5,960 nt of DNA, taken from positions 1 through 5,960 of the forward strand of contig JAQCMZ010000242.1 in the NCBI GenBank assembly GCA_028274825.1. Reading direction: 5' to 3'. This DNA is from Haloferacaceae archaeon (GTDB taxonomy: Archaea > Halobacteriota > Halobacteria > Halobacteriales > Haloferacaceae). The notes below the pieces were generated by a model, which was not told the DNA's origin, ran no database searches, and saw nothing but the letters and a program-made list of their open reading frames with translations. Both the position numbers and the translations under genes were made by a program. Below, in pieces: positions 5,837-5,960 of the stretch; position 1 is the stretch's first letter, and each line of letters opens with the position of its first letter.

Positions 5837-5960
5837 TCAGTTTCCGTGGCGGGTGACGCAGTACGGGAGGCCCTTCACTTCAACGGCCTCGACGTCCGGA
5901 GCTTTCACGACGGCTTGTCCCTTGCCGAAGTTCGGAAGGTCCTTCTTGAAATCGGAAGGG
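5837..5960 (-). CDS. C-terminus of a probable HerA/VirB4-like ATPase (partial)
   Basis: The minus-strand frame enters from the right edge and gives 40 residues before TGA at 5839-5837. The sequence KDLPNFGKGQAVVKAPDVEA and the end GLPYCVTRHGN resemble the C-terminal strands of HerA-FtsK superfamily ATPases (DUF87/VirB4/TraG-like), where an LPxxxxGQAxV stretch precedes the final strands. Such proteins drive DNA translocation or conjugation-like transfer in haloarchaeal plasmids and integrated elements. The Walker motifs would lie outside the window, so the call rests on a short tail and on memory of similar haloarchaeal proteins. Confidence 0.45.
   Translation of the reverse strand, partial: PSDFKKDLPNFGKGQAVVKAPDVEAVEVKGLPYCVTRHGN

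Noticed and set aside
1..5960. CRISPR array, tRNA, rRNA or riboswitch
   Set aside because: No regularly spaced repeats, no tRNA-like T-arm/anticodon pattern and no known riboswitch core were seen on either strand.

Overview
The window looks like an accessory, partly decayed stretch of a haloarchaeal (class Halobacteria) genome or plasmid. The proteins are rich in Asp and Glu, several mRNAs look leaderless or coupled, and every recognisable protein belongs to a family typical of halophilic archaea (IS1341-type TnpB, a TRAM protein, a short PadR regulator). I identified families by reading motifs from memory, with no database search.

Layout, left to right. Positions 1-991 (minus) hold a tnpB gene of the IS200/IS605 (IS1341-type) group. 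It runs off the left edge and is broken by an in-frame TGA at 827-829. Just upstream of it on the same strand, 1104-1228 is a hairpin-rich element resembling the 3' end/omegaRNA of another tnpB, left without its gene. Positions 1238-3297 (minus) are a coupled two-gene operon: a TetR-family repressor followed, through a GTGA overlap and a strong Shine-Dalgarno, by a MATE multidrug efflux transporter. The repressor is preceded by an AT-rich inverted/direct-repeat operator candidate. Positions 3421-3842 (minus) are relics of a cytochrome bd oxidase operon: the C-terminal part of cydB and a translationally coupled start of a following gene, both truncated. Positions 3843-4598 (minus) are an intact short-chain dehydrogenase whose TAG stop is in frame with the cydB relic.

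A shared AT-rich promoter region separates the dehydrogenase from a divergent TRAM-domain gene (4685-5096, plus) that appears to carry two one-base deletions. Positions 5247-5528 (minus) are an intact small PadR-like winged-helix regulator with an inverted repeat upstream. A 308-base gap with a perfect 14-bp palindrome follows. The right edge (5837-5960, minus) is the C-terminus of what is probably a HerA/VirB4-like ATPase of the kind found on haloarchaeal plasmids and integrated elements.

The only clear functional unit is repressor plus efflux pump. The dehydrogenase could belong to the same detoxification theme, but only proximity suggests it. Otherwise the window is a mosaic of insertion-sequence remnants and truncated genes. 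I did not find a convincing new defence or metabolic system. The most interesting item is the orphan omegaRNA-like element, whose base-pairing pattern favours transcription from the minus strand.
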